Shown here in pieces: positions 33,030-41,771 of a DNA stretch of 64,000 nt (the stretch's first letter is position 1; every line of letters starts with the position of its first letter). The stretch comes from Victivallis lenta (GTDB lineage Bacteria > Verrucomicrobiota > Lentisphaeria > Victivallales > Victivallaceae): contig NZ_VUNS01000005.1 in the NCBI RefSeq assembly GCF_009695545.1, forward strand, positions 124,001-188,000, in the 5' to 3' direction. The notes below the pieces were generated by a model. That model saw nothing but the letters and a program-made list of their open reading frames with translations, made no database searches and was not told where the DNA came from. A program made the translations under genes and the position numbers.

Positions 33030-33899
33030 TTAACGGAGCGGAACGGCCCCGGATACGGCTTCCTGGCCCGGGAACTCCCGGGAGAGGCGCTGCAGCTCTT
33101 CGGCCGGGAGCGTGAATTCGAGCGCTTCGCAGTTCAGCAGTTGATGGCGGCGGTCCCGCATGGTTGAAATCGTGACGGTGTTCGGCTGCGCAGCGAGCCA
33201 GGCCAGCGCGATCTGCGCCGGGGTTCTGCCGTGCCTGCGGGCGATCTCCCTCAGCAGTTCCGGCGCCTCCGCATCGAGCATTCCCTTCTGCAGCGGCCGC
33301 CATGCGATCAGCATGATATCGTGTTCGACGCAGTAATCGGTCAGGCCGGAAAGTTCCGCTTCGCGCACCGCGAGATTGTAGTGAACCTGATTCGCCGCGA
33401 TCGGGTGGCCGGCGCAGGCCCGCGCCCGTTCGAGCCGGGCAACGGCGAAGTTGCTGACGCCGATGTGCCGGACGAGCTTTTCGTCGGCGAGCCGGTCGAG
33501 GGCGCGGATGGTCTCCTCCAGCGGATATGCGTCGTCGACCTGATGGATCAGGTAGAGGTCCAGGTAGTCGGTGCCGAGCCGCCTGAGCGAACGCTCGCAG
33601 GCGCGGAGCACCTCGTCGTAGGCCAGATGGGTTTTCCAGACCTTCGATGTCAGGAAGAGATCGCTGCGTTTCCAGCCGCGGATCGCGCGCCCGACGATCT
33701 CCTCCGAAAATCCCCCTGCATACATCTCCGCCGTATCGATATGGCGGAAACCGAGTTCAAGCCCCGAGCGCAGGGCTGCCGCCTCTTTTTCCCCGTCCGA
33801 GGCGGGGTCGCGCTCCGCGCCTCCGCCGAGCATCCAGCTGCCCATGCCGAGCAGCGGCATGGCAAAGCCGTTTTTCAGTTGTCTGACCGGAATCGTCAT
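33030..33899 (-). CDS. Aldo/keto reductase
   Basis: 289 residues, a TIM-barrel NAD(P)H-dependent reductase. The catalytic tetrad is present: Asp of FRHIDTAEMY, its Tyr, Lys of LTSKVW and His of LYLIHQ. GVSNFAVARLERARA and the C-terminal TISTMRDRRHQLLNCEAL (cofactor 2'-phosphate region) complete the family pattern. GAGGAGG 7 bases before the ATG. It is the last gene of the long LacI-led carbohydrate operon, 112 bases after its neighbour, with a possible extra promoter TTGCAT-17-TACATT at 33929-33957. It may reduce a sugar or aldehyde released by the pathway. Confidence 0.9.
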   Translation of the reverse strand: MTIPVRQLKNGFAMPLLGMGSWMLGGGAERDPASDGEKEAAALRSGLELGFRHIDTAEMYAGGFSEEIVGRAIRGWKRSDLFLTSKVWKTHLAYDEVLRACERSLRRLGTDYLDLYLIHQVDDAYPLEETIRALDRLADEKLVRHIGVSNFAVARLERARACAGHPIAANQVHYNLAVREAELSGLTDYCVEHDIMLIAWRPLQKGMLDAEAPELLREIARRHGRTPAQIALAWLAAQPNTVTISTMRDRRHQLLNCEALEFTLPAEELQRLSREFPGQEAVSGAVPLR

Positions 33900-33928
33900 C
33901 GCTGTCGCCTCCTCTGTTGCTGCCGGGC

Positions 33929-33957
33929 AATGTAATCCGGCCGGACGGAAAATGCAA
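33929..33957 (-). promoter_or_regulatory. Possible internal promoter of the aldo/keto reductase
   Basis: Minus strand TTGCAT (33952-33957), 17-base spacer, TACATT (33929-33934), in the 112-base gap inside the operon. Confidence 0.4.
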
Positions 33958-34011
33958 GTCCGTTCCGGCCGCGATTCCGTGTTTTCGTCCGGGGAAGGGG
34001 AGGAAACCCGG

Positions 34012-35970
34012 TCAGCGCGCCGGATTGCCGGAAAAACTCCCGAGAACCGGCAGCGTCGTTTCGGTTCCGGAGGGGATCGTGTTGACCGGTCCCCGCGGCA
34101 TCGGCTCCAGGTTGGAGGCCGGGAAGCGCACCGCCGGGTCGTCCGCCACGCCGCCGACCGGAACGGTCAGTTCCTCGCCGGCCGCCGGAAGCGCATCGGG
34201 CTTCAGCCGCAGCAGATTCCCGTCCCAGCGGCACTCCGCGATTCGGTAGGAACGGTCTTTCCCCCTGAGCTCCCGCCCTTTCATCAGCATTGCGGATTCC
34301 GCGTTGAGCCGCTGGTCGAAAACAAGCAGGAGCGTATCGCCGTCGCGGCGGATTTCGCAGAGGCGGGGCGGCTGTGAATAGATTTCCCAGCGCAGGCCGA
34401 ATTCGTAATAGGTGGTGGTGTCCACCCCGGCCTTCCGGCATGCGTCGTAGAACTGCTTCTGCCACGCCGGGTCGCGGCGGGAGGGGCCGAGCGAACCGAG
34501 GTCTGCCTGCATTCCGATTTTCACGTCGGGATTCGCCGTGCGCACCGCGTCGAAAAACGGCTGGTAGGCCAGCGGGTAATCCCCAGGCAACGCCGGATTC
34601 GCCCAGTCGGGCGCGTGGGTCTGGATGAAGTGCAGGTCGGGCTTCACGCGCCGGATCATCGCGACGATGTCGTTGCCCTCCCATTCGCGCAGCTTCGCCA
34701 CGCCGTCCGGAATGTTGATCCCGAGCGTCCAGGTCGCGAAAAGAATCCCCGGCGCCGCTTCGCGCGCCCCGCCGGGGCCGTTGATGATGTCGTCGTAGAA
34801 GTCGTCGATGGTTCTGACCCGGTATTCGACCAGCTGCCGGTAGAGTCCGGTGTTGGTCCTGAAATAATCCGGATCGGCCGGATCGGTGAAGTTCGGGAAC
34901 GTTTCGCTGCCGGTCGCCCGTTTGAACGCCGCCTGGAAACCGGGGCTGACGTCGCCGTAGAACGGCGGATTCTTCTCCGGTCCGTCGTAGATCGGATACA
35001 TGATTTCCGCGAAGGTGAAGGCGTCGAACCGATGGCGCAGCAGCATTCCGTTCAGGTAGTTCTTGTACCACGCATTGTATTCGGGGTACACGAAGCCGAT
35101 GAAGCGGTAGATGTCCATCCCGCTGCCGGTAAATTCGATCAGCCAGTCGCGCCAGCCCGCCGGCAGCCGCTCCGCCAGCTGCGCCTCGCTCCAGTAGACC
35201 AGGCTCGGCAGGGTCATCAGTCCGACGCCGAGTTTCTGGCGCTGCATCTCGCCGACCAGCCCGGGGCGGAGCCCGGTATCCGTGCCGGTATAGTAGTAGA
35301 CGCCGTCGAAACCGTTGACCCGCAGCTCGGAGGCGATGCTTTCATTGGAGCGGTTGTGATAGTACGGGAAGGCCGTGTCGATCTGGACGGTGCGGCCGTG
35401 CAGCAGCTTCTCCCGCCGTTCCCGGCGCGCCTCCGGCGTATCGTGAAATTCCCGTGCCGGCGCCGCGCCCGGCAGGTCGATCGCGCCGACCGTGACCCGC
35501 ATCGGCGCGCCTGCGTCATGCAGGCAGATCAGCATTGCGACCTGATCCTGCCAGTTGAAACGCCCTTCGTTCGGAATCTCCACCCTGACCGGCTGTCCGG
35601 GCACGAGTCTGAAGTCGTGCAGCACCAGATTTCCGGCATTGCGGTCGGAACGCAGCGCGACATAGGCGTAAGCTCCCGGCGCATTCTTCATGTCGGAGTG
35701 CATCGTGAAGGTCAGCCGTTCGCCGGGCTGCACCGCCAGTTCGCGCACGATCACCTTGTCGCCCGGTTCGCCGGAGGTCGAAAGCTCCATCGCCGGAGCT
35801 CCGTCCAGGGTCGAAAGGGAGGCCGAGGGAGCCGGATTGCCGCCGCCGAAGCCGGTCCAGCTCTTCCGCAGCGCTTCGGTGTCGGCGTAGCTTTTGAAAT
35901 CCTCGACCGCCGCCGGAAGCGCCAGCGGCAGAACCGCGCTCAGCAGGCCGATGCAGAATAAGGTTTTCAC
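34012..35970 (-). CDS. Secreted protein: FDAGNP-type beta domain plus putative TIM-barrel glycosidase
   Basis: 652 residues with signal peptide (cleavage after about residue 21). Residues 22-170 form a beta domain opening VEDFKSYADTEALRKSWTGF and GGGNPAP, the same domain that occurs twice in the protein at 41772-42728. From about 190 comes a barrel-like region: VNGFDGVYYYTGTDTG, DIYRFIGFVYPEYNAWYKNY, DAFTFAEIMYPIYDGPEKNP (Glu candidates) and IGMQADLGSLGP. A C-terminal beta domain lies near 560-650. I cannot name the GH family. The start is GTG with GGGAGGTG 5 bases upstream; the neighbour's stop lies in that RBS, so translation is coupled. Confidence 0.65.
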   Translation of the reverse strand: MKTLFCIGLLSAVLPLALPAAVEDFKSYADTEALRKSWTGFGGGNPAPSASLSTLDGAPAMELSTSGEPGDKVIVRELAVQPGERLTFTMHSDMKNAPGAYAYVALRSDRNAGNLVLHDFRLVPGQPVRVEIPNEGRFNWQDQVAMLICLHDAGAPMRVTVGAIDLPGAAPAREFHDTPEARRERREKLLHGRTVQIDTAFPYYHNRSNESIASELRVNGFDGVYYYTGTDTGLRPGLVGEMQRQKLGVGLMTLPSLVYWSEAQLAERLPAGWRDWLIEFTGSGMDIYRFIGFVYPEYNAWYKNYLNGMLLRHRFDAFTFAEIMYPIYDGPEKNPPFYGDVSPGFQAAFKRATGSETFPNFTDPADPDYFRTNTGLYRQLVEYRVRTIDDFYDDIINGPGGAREAAPGILFATWTLGINIPDGVAKLREWEGNDIVAMIRRVKPDLHFIQTHAPDWANPALPGDYPLAYQPFFDAVRTANPDVKIGMQADLGSLGPSRRDPAWQKQFYDACRKAGVDTTTYYEFGLRWEIYSQPPRLCEIRRDGDTLLLVFDQRLNAESAMLMKGRELRGKDRSYRIAECRWDGNLLRLKPDALPAAGEELTVPVGGVADDPAVRFPASNLEPMPRGPVNTIPSGTETTLPVLGSFSGNPAR

Positions 35971-35974
35971 CGTG

Positions 35975-36910
35975 TCACCTCCCGGTCAGGTTGAAGTGTT
36001 CGCAGTAGCGGTTGAAAAGATGTCCGGCGGCCCGGTAGCAGGAGTTCGGACTCATGAAGTGGGAAAACTCGAAGGTGATCGCCTTTTCGATTCCGGCGGC
36101 TTTGGCGGCCTCCAGTTTCATCAGCATTTTGTCCCACTTGATCGGCAGAAAATGGATCGGCATGTCGCGGTCGAAACTTTCGCAGTTGGTCCAGCTGGTC
36201 ATTCCGTAGCGGTCGGTCAGCTTTTTGTTGACCCGCAGGTAATCGGCCAGCTCGTGATAGTCGCAGTGTCCGTCCTGGAACGCGACGATGTCGACCGCAC
36301 TTTGAATTCCTTTCAGGATCTCGTTCCACTCCTTCTCGTGCTGAACGATGCCGATGGAGTCCTCCTTGTACAGCTCCTCGCCCGGCACTGCCGGTTTGAT
36401 GCCGTCGATGTACGGCGAAATCATCGTCGGCAGATTGCCGGAGAGCTGCTTCACATACCGTCCCATCCCGGCGTACAGCTCGGTGATTCCGGCGAAGGCG
36501 CGGCTGACTTCAAAGTTCAAATACCAGCCGCCGAAGGCTTTGCGCTCCCCGTAGCGGCTCCAGACCTCGTCGGCGACCGCGCGGCTGATCTCCATTTCGC
36601 GTTCGCATTCGTGGTTGTGCCAGTATTTGCCGGAGTCGTACAGCCCGAAATAGAACTTCATTGCGTATTTTTCAGCGAGGTCGAGGAAGAGGTCCACCAG
36701 GTCCGTCGACGGCCGGTAGCACCCTTCGCGTTCCATCAGGTACGCGGACGGATAGGTGATGAAGCGGCGGTGGCCGCACCGGATCAGGATCACGGTGTCG
36801 ATTCCGACCGATTTCATTGACGCGAAGTCGCGGTCCCACTCGGCCCGCCCCCAGTTCTGGTGGGGGATGTCGTGGCTGATCTCATCGAGGAAAGTTCCGG
36901 TTATCTGCAT
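35975..36910 (-). CDS. DUF4434 glycosidase-like protein 1
   Basis: 311 residues, no signal peptide. The first strands read GTFLDEISHDIPHQNWGRAE, DFASMKSVGIDTVILIRCGH and FYFGLYDSGKYWHN, typical of DUF4434, a TIM-barrel family related to glycoside hydrolases. AFGGWYLNFEVSRAF carries a conserved Glu near strand 4, and ITFEFSHFMSPNSCYRAAGH closes the barrel. The reaction is unproven for the family. It sits between a symporter and a secreted barrel protein, so it probably acts in the cytoplasm on the imported sugar. AAAGGATTC is 7 bases before the ATG. Confidence 0.75.
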   Translation of the reverse strand: MQITGTFLDEISHDIPHQNWGRAEWDRDFASMKSVGIDTVILIRCGHRRFITYPSAYLMEREGCYRPSTDLVDLFLDLAEKYAMKFYFGLYDSGKYWHNHECEREMEISRAVADEVWSRYGERKAFGGWYLNFEVSRAFAGITELYAGMGRYVKQLSGNLPTMISPYIDGIKPAVPGEELYKEDSIGIVQHEKEWNEILKGIQSAVDIVAFQDGHCDYHELADYLRVNKKLTDRYGMTSWTNCESFDRDMPIHFLPIKWDKMLMKLEAAKAAGIEKAITFEFSHFMSPNSCYRAAGHLFNRYCEHFNLTGR

Positions 36911-36925
36911 GGATATGAATCCTTT

Positions 36926-38752
36926 CTATGGTTCCTGATTGACGGTCAGGCGTGATATGTAACGGTTGAAAATCAGTTTGAAAACCGCTCCCGTGCCCAG
37001 GCACACTGCTCCGCAGAGCCCGGCTTCTCTGTATTGGCCGACGTAGAGCGTCGAAGCGGTCAGCACTCCGGCGGCGACCATTGCGAAGCCGACCGCCGCC
37101 ACGCCGATGCCCGGCAGGATCAGCGACGGAGCCGCTTCCGCCGGCAGCCGCCCCTCGGCGATCAGCGCGCGGCGCACCGGTCCCCAGCATCCCATCGGGC
37201 GGGCGCGCAGGTAGAACTCCTTGAGCACCTCCATATCCTCCGGTCTGGTCAGCAGCGTGACCGTGAGCCAGATCGCGGTATTGACCGCCAGCGCGACCAC
37301 CGCCTGCAGCAGCTGCATATTCTGCGCTTCGGCAGGTCCTCTGGCGATTTCGGCGGCCCACCACGGGATCAGCGGCAGCAGCCGCCCGCAGACCAGGTAA
37401 ACCAGCGGCCCGGCGACCACCGACGCGCACCACCCCTTGAAGTTGATCCGCCAGTACCACCACTGCGCCCAGCCGAACGCCGCCGAGGTTCCGAAAATTC
37501 CGAGCACCACCACCGCGATGCCGAGCAGCGAATCCGCCGCGAATACGACTCCGACCGACAGAACCGCGATGCCGAGCATGAGCAGGCGGCCGATCCAGAC
37601 CTCCCGGCCCGGCTTCGGTTCGCCGACCAGCGGCCGCCACACGTCGTTCAGCAGGGTTTGCGAACCGTAATTCAGATGGGTCGAAATCGTGCTCATCACG
37701 GCTGCCAGCAGCGCCGCGACCGTCAGGCCGACACCGCCTTTCGGCAGGAATTCGGAGAGCATTCTGCCGTATGCGAATTCCCGCTCGGTCGGGGTTGCCG
37801 TGTAGAATTCCGGGTGGCGCGCCAGCAGCCCCATCGCGGGCAGCATCAGCATCAGCAGCATGGCGAACAGGATCACTTCGCCCCAGATGCCGACCTTCGC
37901 CGCTTCATGGCTGCTGCGGCAGGAGAACAGCCGCTGGCCGTCCGCGCCGACCGCGCTTCCCGCTCCGACCGATACGATCACCATCCAGGCGAAAATGCTC
38001 AGCGGGCTCAGTACCGGATTATCCGCCTGAGGCAGAATCGACAGAATCGCCGCGCCGTTTTCCGGTCCGGCCGCACTCATCACCGCCTCCGCCAGTCCGG
38101 AGGGGCCGCCGAACACCCAGAGCACCGCGCCGACCATGACCAGGTTGGCCGCGAGGATCACGAAGCCCTGCAGCGCGTCGGTCAGCAGCACGCCCGCAAG
38201 GCCGCTGGTCCACACATAGACGGTCAGCAGCGGCAGCACGATCAGCAGCGTGACCGCCTTGCTGTCGATCCCGAAGATCGGGGCGGCGACCAGGTGGATG
38301 CCGATCAGTCCCGCGCCGATCCATGGCACCATGCCGATCAGCACCGAGGTCAGCGACGAATAGACCCGGGCGAATCGATTGCCCGCTCCGAAGCGGAGAT
38401 GGAAGAATTCCGGACCGGTCCTGATCCCCATTTGACGCCAGCGCACCGCAAAGAGGATCGCCGCCAGCAGCAGCGCCATTCCGAAGCGGGACAGGAAAAA
38501 CCAGCAGCCGGAGAGTCCGGTCACCACCGCGATGCCGCAGTAGAGCGGCGCGACATCGCTGTTCAGCGCGGTCGCCGCCACGCTCATGCCGTTCAGCCAG
38601 CCGGGCATTTTCCGTCCGGCAAGATAATAGTCCTCTTCTTTGGAGTTGTTCATTCCGAGCAGCCTGCTGCCGAAAATTCCGAGCAGCAGGGAGACGGCCA
38701 GATAGATGCCGATGATGATCGGGTCGATCGCCAGAAGCTTTTCAGTCAGCAT
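36926..38752 (-). CDS. Sodium:solute symporter (SSS family)
   Basis: 608 residues with about 13-14 membrane segments. DPIIIGIYLAVSLLLGIFGS and EDYYLAGRKMPGWLNGMSVA are the N-terminal SSS signature; a later VGAGSAVGADGQRLFSCRSS and LLAAVMSTISTHLNYGSQTL (helix 8, sodium-site Ser/Thr) match the SGLT fold. The large insert near 490-530 is hydrophobic. It most likely imports the sugar released by the secreted enzymes of this operon. GGAGGAGG 5 bases before the ATG. The start lies within the last 11 bases of the upstream gene. This symporter, rather than SusC/SusD, provides uptake. Confidence 0.92.
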   Translation of the reverse strand: MLTEKLLAIDPIIIGIYLAVSLLLGIFGSRLLGMNNSKEEDYYLAGRKMPGWLNGMSVAATALNSDVAPLYCGIAVVTGLSGCWFFLSRFGMALLLAAILFAVRWRQMGIRTGPEFFHLRFGAGNRFARVYSSLTSVLIGMVPWIGAGLIGIHLVAAPIFGIDSKAVTLLIVLPLLTVYVWTSGLAGVLLTDALQGFVILAANLVMVGAVLWVFGGPSGLAEAVMSAAGPENGAAILSILPQADNPVLSPLSIFAWMVIVSVGAGSAVGADGQRLFSCRSSHEAAKVGIWGEVILFAMLLMLMLPAMGLLARHPEFYTATPTEREFAYGRMLSEFLPKGGVGLTVAALLAAVMSTISTHLNYGSQTLLNDVWRPLVGEPKPGREVWIGRLLMLGIAVLSVGVVFAADSLLGIAVVVLGIFGTSAAFGWAQWWYWRINFKGWCASVVAGPLVYLVCGRLLPLIPWWAAEIARGPAEAQNMQLLQAVVALAVNTAIWLTVTLLTRPEDMEVLKEFYLRARPMGCWGPVRRALIAEGRLPAEAAPSLILPGIGVAAVGFAMVAAGVLTASTLYVGQYREAGLCGAVCLGTGAVFKLIFNRYISRLTVNQEP

Positions 38753-40007
38753 GGATCCTCCTCCGGTAATCGCAGTAGAGTTTCACCGTTTCCGGGCCGC
38801 CGGGCGTCAGCCGGGAGCCGGGGGCGTTCAACAGGCCGGGGAACTGGTAGCAGAGCACTTTTTCAAAGTTCCGGCAGTTTTCCAGCTCATGAAAGATTTC
38901 ATCGGCCGGGCGCGGATAAAGCGCCATGTCATCTTTGAAGAGAAAGATTTCCATATCCAGCCACAGGTGTGCGCCGCCTTCGTCGGCGATCGACTGCATG
39001 AGAGCGATCGCCTGTTCCGGCGCGAGGTCCTCCTCCGGCATCCGGTTGAAGCCGAACGGACACAGGATATCGAGCTCGCGCGCCAGCAGCTTCCAGCTGC
39101 CGAGCGCGGAGGTGACGCCGAAGCAGTTCGGCGCGAGCATGACCGGCAGCGTGGGATCGAGCTCGTCGCGCAGTTTGCCGAATCCGCGGAAAAAGGCGAC
39201 GATCTCCTCCGGCGTCTTTGTCCCCCGGTTCAGGTCGCCGAACACCTCCTCGGAGATGTACCAGCCGTAGAAGGAACGGTGATGTCCGTACCGCTTCCAC
39301 ACCTCGCGCGCCGTCCGGCAGTGCCAGTCGAGCGACTCCGGTGTGAAATCAAACCAGGCGTACATTCCGATCCCCGGAAATACCGACATTCCCAGTTCAT
39401 CGGCGGCGGAGAGGACCGCTTCGACCGGATCGCCGCAGCCGATCTCCATCCGGCCCGGAAACAGCTCCGACGGATAGAACGCCCTTCCGCGGTATCCCGT
39501 TTCCGGAATCCGGTGTCTGCCGTAATACTCCTGATTGCGGAACAGTTCCTGCAGGACGATCACGTCCATTCCGATGCCGTGCATCGAGCGGACCAGCTCC
39601 CGCCAGTCGGCGGCGGTGAACCGTTTCAGCTCCGCGTTCCAGAGCCGGCCTTCTTCCTCGCTCCAGTGGTACAGCCCGCACCAGGCGCCGTCGATCCGGC
39701 CGGTGGAGCGCGATTCGGCATCCACGATTTCGAGCACTTGAACCGCATCGGCGATGACCCCGCCGCGTTCGTCCAGCAGTTCGAACTTCACTTCCGCCCG
39801 GCCGGAGAGCCGGTTCAGGTCGAGCTTCCGTACTCCGGAGCTCCACCCCGCCGCATTCGGTTCGCCGGGCTTCCGCCGCATGACCTCCCGTCCGGCCAGC
39901 GTCAGCCGAAGTTCCGCCGGAGCTGTGCCGCGGAACGCATAGCGCACGTCCACCGGAACCCGGCGGCTCACCGGCGAAACCGGCAGCAGTTTCAATGAAA
40001 TTTCCAT
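38742..40007 (-). CDS. DUF4434 glycosidase-like protein 2
   Basis: 421 residues, no signal peptide. A beta domain of about 105 residues (VPVDVRYAFRGTAPAELRLT) precedes a barrel similar to the 35975-36910 protein: MHGIGMDVIVLQELFRNQEY, FPGIGMYAWFDFTP, RSFYGWYISEEVFGDL (equivalent to GGWYLNFEVSRAF) and LPVMLAPNCFGVTS. The shared GWY-x3-E feature suggests a common active-site acid. The RBS AAAGGATAAACA lies over the stop of the upstream CE7 esterase, and its own end overlaps the symporter start by 11 bases, so these genes are tightly coupled. Confidence 0.72.
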   Translation of the reverse strand: MEISLKLLPVSPVSRRVPVDVRYAFRGTAPAELRLTLAGREVMRRKPGEPNAAGWSSGVRKLDLNRLSGRAEVKFELLDERGGVIADAVQVLEIVDAESRSTGRIDGAWCGLYHWSEEEGRLWNAELKRFTAADWRELVRSMHGIGMDVIVLQELFRNQEYYGRHRIPETGYRGRAFYPSELFPGRMEIGCGDPVEAVLSAADELGMSVFPGIGMYAWFDFTPESLDWHCRTAREVWKRYGHHRSFYGWYISEEVFGDLNRGTKTPEEIVAFFRGFGKLRDELDPTLPVMLAPNCFGVTSALGSWKLLARELDILCPFGFNRMPEEDLAPEQAIALMQSIADEGGAHLWLDMEIFLFKDDMALYPRPADEIFHELENCRNFEKVLCYQFPGLLNAPGSRLTPGGPETVKLYCDYRRRIHAD

Positions 40008-40010
40008 TGT

Positions 40011-40958
40011 TTATCCTTTCAATTCCCCTTTCAGCCACTGCAGCAGACGGCCGTAGCTCGGCCATATTTCATGCGCCATCGCCGGTTCGTCGACGATCTC
40101 CTTCGGCGCGCTGATGCAGTTGTAGGCGGCATAGACCGATTCGGGCGGGCAGACCTCGTCGCACCATCCGGCGATCATTTTCACCGGGCATCGGATCCGG
40201 GCCGCGAAATACGCGGCGTCGAAGAGCTTCATCCGGTCGAAGCCGTGCTGCCGGAACTGCGGCCAGCCGCTTTTTTCTCCGCCGAAATCGCAGAAGGCGG
40301 GCACATTCGCCGCCGCCGCCCGGAAGCGCGGCTTCAGCCCGGCCAGCATCAGCGCAAAGCCGCCGCCCTGGCTGGAGCCGAAAACCCCGATCCGGTCCGC
40401 ATCCGCAAACGGCTGTTCCGCGAGCCAGTCGGCCGCCCGGCTGATTCCGAGCAGCGCGGAACGCAGCAGGCAGTGCTCCGGCGACTCCGCGCCCCGGTAA
40501 ACATACAGCCCCTGCCGGTTGAACGCCTCGTAGCGCCGTTCGTTTTCCGCGCACTCCTCGGTCGTCTCATACGGGAACACATTGCAGCAGAGCACCGCGA
40601 AGCCCTCGTTCGCCGGGTCCGTATCCGGCCCGGTTCCCGGCCCGGCCCCCGGCACCGATACCAGCGTCGGAAACGGGCCCGGCCCGGCCGGCCGCGTCAG
40701 AAAGCCGTAAATCCGGCCGCCGCCGACTGTTGCGAAGCTGAGTCGGTACACCTCGCGCCGGCCGTCGCACAACGCTTCGATCCGCTTTTGGCGGATATCC
40801 GGCGGCACGGCCGCAACCTCCGCCAGCCCGCCGCGCCAGAAATCGTCGAATTCCCCGGGTTCCGGCAGCGCCGGACGGATGTTTTTCTGATTGAACGCCG
40901 CCGCCTTGCCTTGCCGCTCCCCGGCCGGAAGCGCCTGCGGCACCTTGCCGTACCGCAT
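40011..40958 (-). CDS. CE7 acetyl xylan esterase / cephalosporin-C deacetylase family
   Basis: 315 residues, full CE7 length. alpha/beta-hydrolase motifs: RIGVFGSSQGGGFALMLAGL holds the Ser nucleophile in G-x-S-x-G, GWCDEVCPPESVYAAYN the Asp, and AMAHEIWP the His. The oxyanion region RPAGPGPFPTLVSVPGAG is also present. CE7 enzymes are cytoplasmic and remove acetyl groups from imported acetylated oligosaccharides such as xylo-oligosaccharides, so the operon target is probably an acetylated glycan. The ATG follows the upstream TGA directly; no strong RBS, so termination-reinitiation is likely. Confidence 0.88.
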   Translation of the reverse strand: MRYGKVPQALPAGERQGKAAAFNQKNIRPALPEPGEFDDFWRGGLAEVAAVPPDIRQKRIEALCDGRREVYRLSFATVGGGRIYGFLTRPAGPGPFPTLVSVPGAGPGTGPDTDPANEGFAVLCCNVFPYETTEECAENERRYEAFNRQGLYVYRGAESPEHCLLRSALLGISRAADWLAEQPFADADRIGVFGSSQGGGFALMLAGLKPRFRAAAANVPAFCDFGGEKSGWPQFRQHGFDRMKLFDAAYFAARIRCPVKMIAGWCDEVCPPESVYAAYNCISAPKEIVDEPAMAHEIWPSYGRLLQWLKGELKG

Positions 40959-41687
40959 TCAGAAGCCCCACAGGGTTCCGGGCTGCGGAAACTGCGTGTC
41001 GCCCTCGAATACATTCTTGTAGGGATTGTCGTCCGCCGAATAGTTGATCGACAGTTTCGTCGGGGATTTCCGCAGCGCGGCGTGTCCGTCCAGGAACAGC
41101 GCGTTCGCCCCTTGGCCATGCCGCAGGTCGATGATCGAAAAGCTCCCGGTCGTATTGTACTGCTGGATCAGGTTCGGCGTGAACATCCGCATTCCGCCGC
41201 TGCTGTTGCCGCTGGCCGTATCCGCATTGCTCAGCGTGACCGACGGTGATTTCGCCCGGCTCAGCTTCCGCGACACGAAATCCCCGTTTTCATAAGGCGC
41301 GCAGGATTCGTTCAGCGCATAATGCGGCCACTCGAAATTCACGTTGCCGGTGAAGGCATCGGTTTCCAGAACATTTTTCCAGTTGATCGTCTCGGTTTTT
41401 ACGGATGGACAGCCCATTACGCCGCCGGTGATCATCCGGCTGCCGATCAGGTACTCGGTCCACCATGCGCCGTTGCCGTTCACGATCCGCTTCATCGGCG
41501 GCAGCAGCCCTCCATTCGCATCCGTATAGAGCAGCATCCCGGAGCCAAGCTGCTTCAGGTTGCTCAGGCAGCTCGAGGAATGCGCACTCTCGCGCGCCCG
41601 GTTCAGCACCGGCAGCAGCATTCCCGCCAGTATCGCGATGATCGCTATCACCACGAGCAGCTCGATCAAGGTGAAATGTCGTCTCAT
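40959..41687 (-). CDS. Pseudopilin-like DUF1559 (H-X9-DG) protein
   Basis: 242 residues. [20 protein letters not shown] prepilin segment, with His before the Phe; the signature is [12 protein letters not shown] (exact H-x9-DG), preceded by a Cys pair region typical of the family. AAGGATG is 8 bases before the ATG at 41687; two earlier ATGs lack an RBS. It lies within the LacI-led operon between a secreted two-domain protein and the CE7 esterase, the second pseudopilin in the window to be co-transcribed with glycan genes. Confidence 0.85.
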   Translation of the reverse strand: MRRHFTLIELLVVIAIIAILAGMLLPVLNRARESAHSSSCLSNLKQLGSGMLLYTDANGGLLPPMKRIVNGNGAWWTEYLIGSRMITGGVMGCPSVKTETINWKNVLETDAFTGNVNFEWPHYALNESCAPYENGDFVSRKLSRAKSPSVTLSNADTASGNSSGGMRMFTPNLIQQYNTTGSFSIIDLRHGQGANALFLDGHAALRKSPTKLSINYSADDNPYKNVFEGDTQFPQPGTLWGF

Positions 41688-41771
41688 GTTCGGCATCCTT
41701 TCTTGTTGCTTCAACCTTGAAGCAGATGTTCCTTAAAAAAGCGGAGCCCAGCTTCCGCTTCGGAGTGAACC

